From an uncultured Rhodocyclaceae bacterium (lineage in GTDB: Bacteria > Pseudomonadota > Gammaproteobacteria > Burkholderiales > Rhodocyclaceae): DNA of 17,482 nt. The stretch is taken from NCBI GenBank assembly GCA_900549295.1, contig URNG01000065.1, positions 1-17,482 of the forward strand, written 5' to 3'. The notes under the pieces were generated by a model, which was not told where the DNA came from, searched no databases, and was given only the letters and a program-made list of their open reading frames with translations. Positions 1-7,017 of this stretch are shown here, one piece after another. A program made the position numbers and the translations under genes. Position 1 is the stretch's first letter, and each line of letters opens with the position of its first letter.

Positions 1-2
1 TT

Positions 3-284
3 TCATATTCCATGTGGCGGCTCGCCGATTGGCAGCGGCTGGTGCAAGGCGAAGCCGCCTGCGCGAGCGGGCTGCGCGCCCTGTCGCTGGCGCGTCTGAA
101 GAATCTCCTGCGCTGGCGCTTGCGCGCTTTGGGCTGGCAGGTGCCGGCGACGCGCCGTCTGGAGGAATTCTGCCGCCAGATTCAGAGCGCCGGCCCCGAC
201 CGCCATCCGGAACTGCAATTATCCGAAGGCTGCATGCGTTTGGGGCGCAGGCGTTTGCACTGGCTGGCCCGCAAGGTGGACTGA
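3..284 (+). CDS. tilS: tRNA(Ile)-lysidine synthetase, C-terminal part (partial)
   Basis: The frame is open from the window edge to a TGA at 282-284, giving about 93 residues of a C-terminus. TilS converts the wobble cytidine of the AUA-reading tRNA-Ile to lysidine in the cytoplasm, using ATP and lysine. The visible part fits the substrate-binding C-terminal region of the family: a segment SLARLKNLLRWRL followed by a conserved proline, then RRLEEFCRQIQSA, a short Asp/Pro-containing linker, and a final beta-rich stretch ending GRRRLHWLA. This matches the TilS pattern in which 'rLeEflrQl' precedes the terminal beta strands. The N-terminal PP-loop ATPase domain, which would prove the call, lies outside the window. 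The ATG at 12-14 is internal to the gene and not a real start. A GC-rich hairpin follows directly. Confidence 0.75.
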   Translation, partial: SYSMWRLADWQRLVQGEAACASGLRALSLARLKNLLRWRLRALGWQVPATRRLEEFCRQIQSAGPDRHPELQLSEGCMRLGRRRLHWLARKVD

Positions 285-293
285 ACTGGTCGG

Positions 294-317
294 CCCGGCG
301 CAATAAAGCCGGGGTTT
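294..317 (+). terminator. Hairpin downstream of tilS, possible terminator
   Basis: A 6-bp all-GC stem, CCCGGC (294-299) and GCCGGG (308-313), encloses the 8-base loop GCAATAAA and is followed by GTTTGG. It starts 10 bases after the tilS stop. The T-tract is very short, so it would be a weak intrinsic terminator at best. Confidence 0.35.
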
Positions 318-357
318 GGCGCAAGAGGCAGCAAGCAGGCTTGCCAAAAACGGAGGG

Positions 358-373
358 CTGTATAAAAATACAG
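358..373 (+). promoter_or_regulatory. LexA-binding site (SOS box) of lexA
   Basis: The 16-mer CTGTATAAAAATACAG has the full CTGT-N8-ACAG consensus with an AT-only core. It ends 25 bases before the lexA ATG. A plausible promoter overlaps it: TTGCCA at 341-346 as -35, and TATAAA (361-366) or the adjacent A-rich stretch inside the box as -10. Repressor binding would therefore block polymerase directly, the classic autoregulation of lexA. The LexA encoded next door carries the same SPNAAE recognition helix as the E. coli protein, in agreement with this site. Confidence 0.93.
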
Positions 374-398
374 CCATCTTGATACAAGGCCGCTTGCC

Positions 399-1001
399 AT
401 GAAGCTCACTGCCCGCCAGCAGGAAATTCTCGATTTCATCAAAAACAACCTGGAAATGCTGGGTGCGCCGCCGACGCGGGCGGAGATCGCCACGGCTTTC
501 GGTTTTGCTTCGCCCAATGCGGCCGAGGATCACCTGAAGGCGCTGGCAAAAAAGGGGGCCATCCATCTGGAACCGGGTTCGGCGCGCGGCATCCGCCTGA
601 TCGAACAACTGGGCTTGCCCCTGATCGGCAGCGTGGCGGCAGGTTCGCCGATTCTGGCGGTGGAAAACGTGCAGGGGCGCTATGCGCTCGATGCCGGGTT
701 GTTCAATCCACGGGCGGATTTTCTGCTCAAAGTGCGCGGCTTGTCGATGATGGATGCCGGGATTTTCGATGGCGACCTGCTCGCCGTGCATAAAACCAAT
801 CAGGCGCGCGATGGCCAGATCGTGGTGGCCCGGCTCGATGAGGAAGTGACCGTCAAGCGTCTGCAGCGCAGCGGCGGCCAGATTCACCTGATCGCCGAAA
901 ATCCGGATTTCGAACCCATCATCGTCGATGCTTCGATGCCCGATTTCGCCATTGAAGGCGTCGCCGTAGGTCTGATCCGGGGCGCGGTGGCGACGCTTTG
1001 A
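399..1001 (+). CDS. lexA: LexA SOS-response repressor
   Basis: LexA (200 aa) represses DNA-damage genes by binding SOS boxes and inactivates itself by RecA-stimulated autocleavage. Residues 1-65 form the winged helix-turn-helix domain, with PPTRAEIA and the recognition helix SPNAAEDHLKAL. Residues 75-200 form the S24-type peptidase domain. The scissile Ala81-Gly82 pair (SVAAGSP), the nucleophile Ser116 (RGLSMMD) and the general base Lys153 (EVTVKRL) are all present, each three positions before the E. coli numbers. The length is normal. The ATG at 399 is preceded by AAGG at 386-389. An SOS box lies just upstream, so the gene should be autoregulated. The next gene on this strand begins 226 bases later, so lexA is probably monocistronic. 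No other SOS gene is visible in the window. Confidence 0.97.
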   Translation: MKLTARQQEILDFIKNNLEMLGAPPTRAEIATAFGFASPNAAEDHLKALAKKGAIHLEPGSARGIRLIEQLGLPLIGSVAAGSPILAVENVQGRYALDAGLFNPRADFLLKVRGLSMMDAGIFDGDLLAVHKTNQARDGQIVVARLDEEVTVKRLQRSGGQIHLIAENPDFEPIIVDASMPDFAIEGVAVGLIRGAVATL

Positions 1002-1227
1002 GGCGGGTTTTCCGGTACGCCGTATTTGTCATGGTGTCATGTCACCATTGTCAATCCGGCCCATGTCGTGAGCCGCATCGAGCTTGCCGGCTTACTGGAA
1101 AGTCATAAAACCCTTCTCGCTGCGCGGTTTTGCTGTCCGGGCCTGAATCGGAAAAATCCGGCATGTTTATTGCGTAAATGCCTCGTCCCGCTGCGGGCAT
1201 TCATCAATAAATCACGGGAGAAGGGTA
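1002..1227. other. Intergenic region after lexA with short repeats
   Basis: No convincing gene is seen in these 226 bases. They contain an imperfect 18-bp palindrome at 1031-1048 (ATGGTGTCATGTCACCAT) that lies among four TGTCA pentamers starting at 1027, 1035, 1040 and 1049. A weak AAAACC/GGTTTT inverted repeat lies at 1107-1131, and a small hairpin (AATGCC ... GGCATT) around 1178-1201. The promoter of the following small gene must lie here, but I cannot place convincing -35/-10 hexamers. Confidence 0.5.
1216..1225 (+). promoter_or_regulatory. Strong Shine-Dalgarno of the small membrane protein
   Basis: GGGAGAAGGG lies immediately before TA-ATG at 1228. This purine run is far stronger than most other ribosome binding sites in the window. 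It is the main reason for calling the 50-codon frame a real gene. Confidence 0.75.
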
Positions 1228-1380
1228 ATGGACGCTTGGAATCTGCTGCTGACATCCGACATCGGTTTGCTCAGTCTGTTTACGATTGGCTTCATTCTGG
1301 TGATGGGGGTCTATATCGGCCGCTATGCCGCGAAAAAAATCAAGGAAGAAAATACATCGATGAAGTCCAGCCAGCGCTGA
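1228..1380 (+). CDS. Small single-pass membrane protein, DUF3149-like
   Basis: A 50-residue protein that begins MDAWNLLLTSDIGLLSLFTI and ends in a basic/polar tail (AAKKIKEEN...SSQR). Residues about 13-34 form one hydrophobic helix containing a GVYIGRY motif, and the C-terminal Arg/Lys cluster suggests the tail faces the cytoplasm. The overall pattern (short polar start, TSDIGLLSL, one helix, KK-rich tail) resembles the DUF3149 family of very small proteobacterial membrane proteins, from memory. No function is established to my knowledge. The ATG at 1228 is chosen because an excellent Shine-Dalgarno sits just before it. The gene stands alone between lexA and the CNNM-family gene, and a perfect 9-bp hairpin follows it. 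Confidence 0.8.
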   Translation: MDAWNLLLTSDIGLLSLFTIGFILVMGVYIGRYAAKKIKEENTSMKSSQR

Positions 1381-1400
1381 TTTTTCTGTATTTCCCTGCC

Positions 1401-1423
1401 AACGCCGGCCTCTAGCCGGCGTT
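1401..1423 (+). terminator. Hairpin downstream of the small membrane protein gene
   Basis: A perfect 9-bp stem, AACGCCGGC (1401-1409) and GCCGGCGTT (1415-1423), has the 5-base loop CTCTA. It begins 20 bases after the stop codon. The following bases are GTGCGTTTCC, so there is no clean U-tract, but the stem is strong and its position fits a terminator. Confidence 0.6.
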
Positions 1424-1464
1424 GTGCGTTTCCGGGGACGGGTTTTCTAGGTGCAAAATCATGC

Positions 1465-1529
1465 CGTGGGCTGTCGCGGGGCCAGGCATGCTCCTCTGCT
1501 CGTGCTTTTCCTGAGCATGACAGCCCACG
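1465..1529. repeat. Two-tier interrupted inverted repeat
   Basis: The outer arms are CGTGGGCTGTC (1465-1475) and GACAGCCCACG (1519-1529), an 11-bp perfect match. The inner arms are CATGCTC (1487-1493) and GAGCATG (1513-1519), a 7-bp perfect match. G1519 can pair with either arm. The result would be a hairpin of about 65 bases with an 11-base bulge on the left strand and a 19-base loop. No T-tract follows on the plus strand. No open frame worth calling crosses it. It could be a structured leader, a small RNA or a remnant of a palindromic repeat; the sequence alone does not decide. Confidence 0.5.
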
Positions 1530-1710
1530 CGGATTGAGGCATCATTCGTACCTTCTTCATTCTGCAAAAGGTTGGGCGGGGCCATTGTTTCCTAGCATGG
1601 GCTGCGCGCTATGAACGACGATCCAGAACCTGCAAGTCACGCGGCGCAGCCGCAGTTCGATTTCAGCCGTGGCCGGTTTCCGGCTTCTGGCAAGGTGAGT
1701 GAGCGCTGAC

Positions 1711-3036
1711 ATGGAAATTTTCATCCTGGTCGGCCTCATCATCCTCAACGGCTTGTTCGCCATGTCGGAAATCGCCCTCGTCACGGCGCGCAAGGCGCGC
1801 CTGGTAAAGCGGGCGGAAGAAGGCGATCCGGCGGCAGCAGTCGCCGTCAAGCTGGGCGAAGAGCCCACGCGTTTCCTGTCCACCATCCAGATCGGCATCA
1901 CCTCGATCGGCATCCTCAATGGGATCGTCGGCGAGGCGGCGCTGGCCGGGCCGCTGGCGCAGTGGCTGCAAGGGCTGGGAGTCGAGGCCCGCAGCAGCGA
2001 GATCGGCGCCACCGTGCTGGTCGTGGTGGTGATTACCTATGTTTCCATCGTGGTGGGTGAACTGGTGCCCAAGCGCATCGGCCAGATCAACCCGGAAGGC
2101 ATCGCCCGCCTGGTCGCGCGGCCGATGCAGATGCTGGCCGTGCTGTCGCGCCCCTTCGTGCTGCTGCTGTCCAATTCCACGGCCTTGCTGCTGCGTCTGC
2201 TCGGCCAGCGCGAGGTGGCCGGTCCCAGCGTCACGGAGGAAGAAATTCACGCCATGCTGGTCGAAGGCTCGGAAGCCGGGGTCATCGAGAAGCACGAGCA
2301 CACCATGGTGCGCAACGTGTTCCGTCTCGACGACCGGCAGATCGCCTCGCTCATGGTGCCGCGCTCGGAAATGGTGTGGCTCGACGTCGGCCAGCCGCTC
2401 GACGAGAATCTGGCGATCATCACCAATTCCGAGCATGCCCGTTTTCCGGTCTGTCAGGGCGGGCTGGACAACATCCTCGGCGTGCTGAATGCCCGGCATC
2501 TCCTGGGCAAGACCCTGCGCGGCAAGAACCCGAGCCTGACCGAGAAGCTGCAGCCCGCCGTTTACGTGCCGGAATCACTCACCGGCATGGAACTGCTCGA
2601 CCAGTTCCGTACTTCCGGCACGCACGTCGCCTTCGTGGTCGATGAGTATGGTGAAGTGCAGGGCATGGTCACTCTGCAGGATTTGATCGAATCGGTGACG
2701 GGCGAATTCGTCCCGAATAACACCGAGGATGCCTGGGTGGTGCAGCGCGAGGACGGCTCCTGGCTGCTCGACGGCCTGATTCCCCTGCCCGAGTTGAAAG
2801 ACACGCTGGGCCTGAAAACCGTGCCGGAGGAAGAAAAAGGTCGCTACCACACCCTCTCCGGCATGTTCATGCTGCTGCTTGGCCGCCTCGCCATCACCGG
2901 CGATAAACTGACCTGGGAGGGATGGTCGCTCGAAGTCGTCGATATCGACGGCAAGCGTATCGACAAGGTGCTGGCCAGCCGCTTGCCGGAAGAAGCGGAA
3001 GAAACCGGCACGGAGCAACAAGCTAACGGAGCCTGA
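1711..3036 (+). CDS. CNNM/CorC-HlyC-family membrane protein with CBS pair
   Basis: The product is 441 aa. The domain order is: an N-terminal CNNM (DUF21) transmembrane domain, residues about 1-180, with the start MEIFILVGLIILNGLFAMSE, the STIQIGITSIGILNG motif and the GELVPKRIG motif; a CBS pair, about 200-330, with MVPRSEM, HARFPV, FVVDEYGEVQGMVTLQDL; and a C-terminal CorC_HlyC domain, about 345-425, with DGSWLLDGLIPL and GRYHTLSGM. Families of this kind are linked to Mg2+/Co2+ resistance, and E. coli PaeA (YtfL) to polyamine export; older annotation calls them hemolysins. The substrate here is unknown. An in-frame GTG at 1699 would add four residues, but the ATG at 1711 gives the usual family N-terminus and lies about 15 bases after AAGG. 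The gene appears monocistronic and converges on pelG. Confidence 0.92.
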   Translation: MEIFILVGLIILNGLFAMSEIALVTARKARLVKRAEEGDPAAAVAVKLGEEPTRFLSTIQIGITSIGILNGIVGEAALAGPLAQWLQGLGVEARSSEIGATVLVVVVITYVSIVVGELVPKRIGQINPEGIARLVARPMQMLAVLSRPFVLLLSNSTALLLRLLGQREVAGPSVTEEEIHAMLVEGSEAGVIEKHEHTMVRNVFRLDDRQIASLMVPRSEMVWLDVGQPLDENLAIITNSEHARFPVCQGGLDNILGVLNARHLLGKTLRGKNPSLTEKLQPAVYVPESLTGMELLDQFRTSGTHVAFVVDEYGEVQGMVTLQDLIESVTGEFVPNNTEDAWVVQREDGSWLLDGLIPLPELKDTLGLKTVPEEEKGRYHTLSGMFMLLLGRLAITGDKLTWEGWSLEVVDIDGKRIDKVLASRLPEEAEETGTEQQANGA

Positions 3037-3053
3037 GAAGCCCGTGGTTTGCG

Positions 3054-3073
3054 AAGCAGCCAGAGGGCTGCTT
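3054..3073. terminator. Shared hairpin between convergent CNNM gene and pelG
   Basis: A perfect 8-bp stem, AAGCAGCC (3054-3061) and GGCTGCTT (3066-3073), with the tetraloop AGAG. It sits midway in the 53-base gap between two convergent stop codons, where it could end transcripts from both sides. Neither side has a T-tract beyond the TT inside the stem, so it is a structurally good but sequence-poor terminator. Confidence 0.6.
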
Positions 3074-3089
3074 GCCCCAGGTTGCCGTC

Positions 3090-4463
3090 CTACTGCAACA
3101 TGAAAGTCTCGTACTCCAGCCGGTTCAGGGCGCGGGTGAGGAGGTAGAGGCCGGTGCTCAGGGTGATGAGCACGGCGACGGTGAAGCCGTAGCCGTAGAG
3201 CGCCGCGCCGAACCACAGGGAGAGGGCGGTGAGGGCGACGTTGAGGACGACGAATTCCAGGCACAGGAAAAGCACGATGCGGCGCTGGTCGAGGTAGAAA
3301 AAAACGTTGAGGATCGCCATCAGCCCGACTTGCAGCCCGGCCCCGACGACCTGGATGTAGAGCAGCGGCAGGTACAGTTCGGAAATGTCCAGGGTACGCA
3401 GGAGCGACGGGCCGGCGACGAAGGTGATGAGCACGGCCAATGCCTGAATCTTTGCGATTTCGCCCAATCCGAGGCGGATCGAGTGCACCATTTCGTCGCG
3501 CATGGTTTCGATGTAATCGAGCGAACCGCCGTCGCGCACGGCGTTGTAGAACTTGTCGTAATACTCGACGAAATCGGTCTCGATGCGGATCAGGAACACC
3601 GCCATGCCGGGAATGATGGAGAGGTAGGAGAGGAATACGGGCAGATCGTAAATCAGCGAGGCGCGCAGGTGGCCGATGATGGGATCGGAGGTCGGCGGGA
3701 AGTACCAGAACATGAACTTGTCGATCCACACGCCCAAATTGTAGAGAAAGCCGATGGCGATCAGGCTCGGGTACAGGAAACGGTGGTCGATGAATTCAAA
3801 GCGGATCAATTCCTGGCGCACGTTGAATTCGCGCATGGTCAGCCCCCACATGCCGGCGAGCAGTACCAGATTACCGGCGACGAAACTGCCGAGCAGCCCT
3901 TCCAGCCCGTAGCGGCGCAGCCACAGCGCGCCGAGGACGATGAGCGTGTAGCCGACGGCGAACAGGAGGACGATGGCCTTGTAGCGTTTCATGCCGGAGA
4001 GCAGGACGCTCATCACCCAGACGCTGCACAGGGTGACGAAGCCGGCCAGCATCAACAGGCGGTACAGGATGCCTTCGCCCGGCAGCAGCAGAAAAATCCC
4101 GAGCGTGCCGATCAGGCCCGCGCCGACCGAGACGAACAGCATCAGCCCGTGCAGGTTGGGCAGCACGGCGTCCTTGTGCTTTTCGAACAGCCGGTCGGAA
4201 ATGAAGCGGGTGAAGGCAAGCTGGGCCAGCCCGGTGAAGATCAGGCTGCCGGCCACCAGATAGGTGACGGAAGTCTGGAACTGCGTCACCAGATGGCTCG
4301 GAACCACCACGCTGGCGCTGAACAGGCCGATCAGCAGAATACCGACGATGGAGAGCACCCAGGGGCCGGAGCCGATGATGCCGGCGTAGGCGTAAGCCTC
4401 GAAAACGCCGATCAGGGTGTTCTTGCGCAGGATGCGCCGCAGCTCGAAACCGATTCCCGCCAT
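3090..4463 (-). CDS. pelG: PelG, Pel polysaccharide inner-membrane transporter
   Basis: PelG (457 aa, close to the 456 aa of the P. aeruginosa protein) belongs to the MOP flippase superfamily. It is thought to move the growing Pel polymer across the inner membrane together with PelD, PelE and PelF. The sequence starts MAGIGFELRRILRKNTL, an amphipathic basic N-terminus, and then has about twelve hydrophobic segments, the first around GIIGSGPWVLSIVGILLIGL. The motif IRIETDFVEYYDKFY lies in a cytoplasmic loop in the second half. It ends LNRLEYETFMLQ. The ATG overlaps the pelF stop by one base (TAATG). GGAAGGAA eight bases upstream supports this start, so pelF and pelG are translationally coupled. 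It is the last gene of the operon, with a hairpin downstream. Confidence 0.95.
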   Translation of the reverse strand: MAGIGFELRRILRKNTLIGVFEAYAYAGIIGSGPWVLSIVGILLIGLFSASVVVPSHLVTQFQTSVTYLVAGSLIFTGLAQLAFTRFISDRLFEKHKDAVLPNLHGLMLFVSVGAGLIGTLGIFLLLPGEGILYRLLMLAGFVTLCSVWVMSVLLSGMKRYKAIVLLFAVGYTLIVLGALWLRRYGLEGLLGSFVAGNLVLLAGMWGLTMREFNVRQELIRFEFIDHRFLYPSLIAIGFLYNLGVWIDKFMFWYFPPTSDPIIGHLRASLIYDLPVFLSYLSIIPGMAVFLIRIETDFVEYYDKFYNAVRDGGSLDYIETMRDEMVHSIRLGLGEIAKIQALAVLITFVAGPSLLRTLDISELYLPLLYIQVVGAGLQVGLMAILNVFFYLDQRRIVLFLCLEFVVLNVALTALSLWFGAALYGYGFTVAVLITLSTGLYLLTRALNRLEYETFMLQ

Positions 4464-6019
4464 TACCGGATTCCTTCCGCGCGTTCGAGGGCGTTCATGT
4501 AAACCTTGCGGTAGCGGCTGAACATCAGCTCGTCGCTGTAATAGCGCTCGACGCGCTGGATGCCGGCCCGGCTGGCCGCCTGCCAGGCCGCGCTGGAGCC
4601 GAGCAGGGCGAGCGCCGCGTCGGCCAGCGCCTGCGGGTCGGCGATCTTGACGATGGCCCCGGAAGCGCCGAGGGCGCGGTCTTCGTCGTCCAGCCCTTCG
4701 ACCAGCTGCCGGCAGGAGCCGACGTCGGTCGACACGGTGGGAACGCCCGCCGCGTAGCCTTCGAGAATGACCAGCGGCAAGGCTTCGCTGATGGAAGAAA
4801 GAATGGTGAGGCCGATCCTGGGCATCAGGTCGTCGATTTTCTGGAAGCCGAGGAAGCGGACGTGTTTTTCCAGGCCCAGGCTGCGCACCAGATCGCGGCA
4901 TTCCTGGGCATAGCCGGGGTCCTCGTCCTCCGGCCCGGCGATCCAGCCCTCGGCCTGCGGCATCCGGTTGACGACCCGGCGCATGGCGCGGATGAAGGTC
5001 TTGATGTCCTTGATCGGCACCACGCGGCCGATCAGGCACAGCACGGGCGGCGGCGTTTCCGGGCGCTGCCCGCGCAGGGGCGACAGGCGGGCCAGATTGA
5101 TGCCGTTGGGGATGTTGCAGGTGCGTTCGGCCGGCGCGCCGTCGGCGATCTGGCGCAGGCGGTTGGCTTCGTAGAGGGCGATGATCGGGTCGGCGGCGTC
5201 GTAGCAGAAGCGGCCCAGCCACTCGAAAAAGCCGATCCACATCCGGCGGAAATAGGACAGTTCGGTGGGGTCGCGCTGGAACACGTTGCGGTTGTCGCGG
5301 ATCCACTCGCTCTTGAACAGGTCGATCTTGCGTTCCTTGGTGTAGATGCCGTGCTCGGAGAGGATCAGCGGCAGTTGCCGCGACTGGTGCAGCAGCGCGC
5401 CGAGGAAACCGGCGTAGCCCGTCGATACGGCGTGCAGCGCCCGCACCGGGATCAGGTTCTGGGCCACCTTGGCGAGCTGCCACAGGGGCTGGTGCATGAT
5501 GCGCGCCGTCCAGAAGAAATCCACGAAGGAGGGATCGGCGCAGAAGCGCCGGTAGCGTTCGCAGACCATCTCCCAGGCCGCTTCGCTGTGCAGGAAATCG
5601 TCGAGCGACAGGCGGCCGGCGGGCAGTATCTCGCGGGAGATTTCGCGGAAACTGGCGAGCGCGGCTGCCGGCGCATTGCGGTCGCGCATGTGGTCATGCA
5701 AATCGCTGGCCAGCGCGAAAGCCGCGCCGTTGCCCTGGTGCGCCGCCGGAATGCGGTCGGCGACCGGTGTGTCGTACAGGAAATGCTCCTCGAAATGCAC
5801 GACGTTCCCGGGGAGTTCGTATTTCATCGCGCCGTAGTCCTCGCGCCGGCTGCCGAGAAAGACGATGGCGAAACGGTACTCCGGGAAGGCGCGGATGATC
5901 TGGTTCACCCAGCTCGACACGCCGCCGCTGACGTAGGGAAAAGTGCCTTCGAGCAGGAGAGCGATGTCGGCCTGCGTGGCCTGGGGGCGGGGCGGGAGGG
6001 TGTCGTTCGGCGGCGTCAT
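4463..6019 (-). CDS. pelF: PelF, cytoplasmic Pel glycosyltransferase (GT4)
   Basis: PelF (518 aa; the P. aeruginosa protein has about 507) is a soluble GT-B fold glycosyltransferase that uses UDP-linked sugars to build the Pel chain at the PelDEG membrane complex. After a Pro-rich start, residues 19-40 (DIALLLEGTFPYVSGGVSSW) show the PelF-type N-terminal Rossmann signature. The C-terminal GT4 half shows NIPNGIN, GRVVPIK (331-337, phosphate-binding Lys337) and the EX7E pair Glu412/Glu420 in SEALPLVILEG. These catalytic residues argue for an active enzyme. The ATG overlaps the pelE stop as ATGA, and its 3' end overlaps pelG by one base. No strong Shine-Dalgarno precedes it, so translation probably depends on coupling to pelE. 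Confidence 0.96.
   Translation of the reverse strand: MTPPNDTLPPRPQATQADIALLLEGTFPYVSGGVSSWVNQIIRAFPEYRFAIVFLGSRREDYGAMKYELPGNVVHFEEHFLYDTPVADRIPAAHQGNGAAFALASDLHDHMRDRNAPAAALASFREISREILPAGRLSLDDFLHSEAAWEMVCERYRRFCADPSFVDFFWTARIMHQPLWQLAKVAQNLIPVRALHAVSTGYAGFLGALLHQSRQLPLILSEHGIYTKERKIDLFKSEWIRDNRNVFQRDPTELSYFRRMWIGFFEWLGRFCYDAADPIIALYEANRLRQIADGAPAERTCNIPNGINLARLSPLRGQRPETPPPVLCLIGRVVPIKDIKTFIRAMRRVVNRMPQAEGWIAGPEDEDPGYAQECRDLVRSLGLEKHVRFLGFQKIDDLMPRIGLTILSSISEALPLVILEGYAAGVPTVSTDVGSCRQLVEGLDDEDRALGASGAIVKIADPQALADAALALLGSSAAWQAASRAGIQRVERYYSDELMFSRYRKVYMNALERAEGIR
4471..4478 (-). promoter_or_regulatory. Shine-Dalgarno of pelG within the pelF 3' end
   Basis: On the minus strand GGAAGGAA precedes the pelG ATG, with seven bases between. 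It lies inside the last codons of pelF and fixes the pelG start at 4463. Confidence 0.7.
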
Positions 6020-7017
6020 CGGCGGCTCGCCCAGTAGTCGATGACCGGGCGCAGGCGCGGCAGCGCCGCCCAGTTCGAGAGTTGATCCATGAGCGCCTGG
6101 GTGGTCGGGAAATCGCGCTGCGCGAAGGCGAGTTCGGCCTGATAAGGCAGGATGCGGGTGGCCGGAAAGCCTTGCGCCGACACCTGCCGGTACGCCGCGG
6201 CGGCGGCTTCGTACTGGCCGGAAGCGTGCAGCAGGCGGCCCAGGCGCAGGCGCAGGGCCGGGTTGTCGGGCTGCTCGGCGAGCACGATTTCGCAGTAGCG
6301 CCGCGACTGAGCGATGGCGTAGTCGCGCAGGTCGCCCTGGGCGAGTTCCTGATACACCAGCTCCCAGTAAAGATCGGACAGGCGCTGGGCGCTTTCCAGG
6401 CGGCCGGCGGCGTTTTCCGGGTCGGAGAAGCTGACCAGCGCCTCGTCGATGGCTCGGTTGATGCGCTTTTCCTGATTGTCGAGCAGACCGTAGGCGAGCA
6501 GCCGCACGTCCTCGCTGTCGTCGCTGAGCACGTCGCGCAGCAGCGGCGTGGCGACGTGGCCGGGAACGTGCTGCAAGGCGGTCATGGCGCCGATGCGGGC
6601 GGCCGCGGGGATGGCGGCGTTGCCCAGAAAGGCGCGCAGGCCGGCCTGGCGGAAATTGCTCTGGCGGCGCTGGTGCGGGTCGAAATCGGGCAGTTGCAGG
6701 GAGGCGAAGATGGGCGGCGCGTTGGGCGTGCGGTACAGGCGCAGCCAGAGAATGCCGATGGCGACGCCGATGAAGCCGGCCACCGGAATGCCGTAGGCGA
6801 AGCCGGTCATCATGAACAGGAACAGGCCGCGCTGGCGGCGCGAACCGACCGGCAGCAGCAGTGAGGCGCAGGCCGAAAGCAGGAAGCTGGCGAACAGGTG
6901 CACCAGCAGATACCAAGCCAGCGCCTGATCCGAGGCTTCGCCGGCCAGCCGCAGTCCGCCGCCCCAGGCGGCGAGTTCGAGGGTGAGGGCGTACAGCCCG
7001 AGTTTCAGGCTACCCAT
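6016..7017 (-). CDS. pelE: PelE, inner-membrane TPR protein of the Pel complex
   Basis: PelE (333 aa; about 329 in P. aeruginosa) is a membrane protein of the PelDEG complex that is needed to recruit and activate PelF. Its N-terminal ~100 residues contain about three hydrophobic segments: LGLYALTLELAAWGGG, ALAWYLLVHLFASFLLSA, and GLFLFMMTGFAYGIPVAGF. The rest is soluble and helical, with HEAT/TPR-like character. The clearest TPR-like unit is at about 241-310 (NPALRLRLGRLLHASGQYEAAAAAYRQV). The gene overlaps the end of pelD by eight bases (ATGGGTAG) and ends in an ATGA overlap with pelF. AGGA about eight bases before the ATG supports the start. Family sequence conservation is low, so the call rests on size, topology and operon position. 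Confidence 0.92.
   Translation of the reverse strand: MGSLKLGLYALTLELAAWGGGLRLAGEASDQALAWYLLVHLFASFLLSACASLLLPVGSRRQRGLFLFMMTGFAYGIPVAGFIGVAIGILWLRLYRTPNAPPIFASLQLPDFDPHQRRQSNFRQAGLRAFLGNAAIPAAARIGAMTALQHVPGHVATPLLRDVLSDDSEDVRLLAYGLLDNQEKRINRAIDEALVSFSDPENAAGRLESAQRLSDLYWELVYQELAQGDLRDYAIAQSRRYCEIVLAEQPDNPALRLRLGRLLHASGQYEAAAAAYRQVSAQGFPATRILPYQAELAFAQRDFPTTQALMDQLSNWAALPRLRPVIDYWASRR

Larger units (their letters stand above)
1381..1710. other. Gene-poor stretch upstream of the CNNM gene
   Basis: About 330 bases without a convincing gene. Besides the hairpins at 1401-1423 and 1465-1529, there are degenerate copies of nearby words. CATGGGCTGCGCG near 1597 resembles CGTGGGCTGTCGCG at 1465, and TTTCCTAGCATG at 1588-1599 resembles TTTTCCTGAGCATG near 1506. 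A 32-codon frame at 1611-1709 has no ribosome binding site and is not called. The CNNM promoter should lie here, but no clear hexamers are visible. Confidence 0.45.

Noticed and set aside
331..344. GCAAG-CAGG-CTTGC hairpin as a tilS terminator
   Set aside because: The stem has only five pairs and is followed by A residues, and it overlaps the proposed lexA -35 element. The hairpin at 294-313 is the better candidate.
1026..1415. 129-codon plus-strand frame after lexA
   Set aside because: It has no ribosome binding site or family signature, and overlaps the better-supported 50-codon gene in a different frame.
1611..1709. 32-codon frame ending one base before the CNNM start
   Set aside because: The position would suit a leader peptide, but no Shine-Dalgarno precedes its ATG and the peptide (MNDDPEPASHAAQ...) shows no family or attenuator-like codon run.
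1699..1710. GTG at 1699 as the CNNM gene start
   Set aside because: The AAGG at 1692-1695 would be only three bases from this GTG, whereas the ATG at 1711 gives the standard family N-terminus.
4466..6916. Long upstream extension of the pelF frame through pelE
   Set aside because: The extension is an Arg/Pro/Ala-rich out-of-frame reading of pelE. The PelF family start and the ATGA overlap at 6016-6019 fix the real start.
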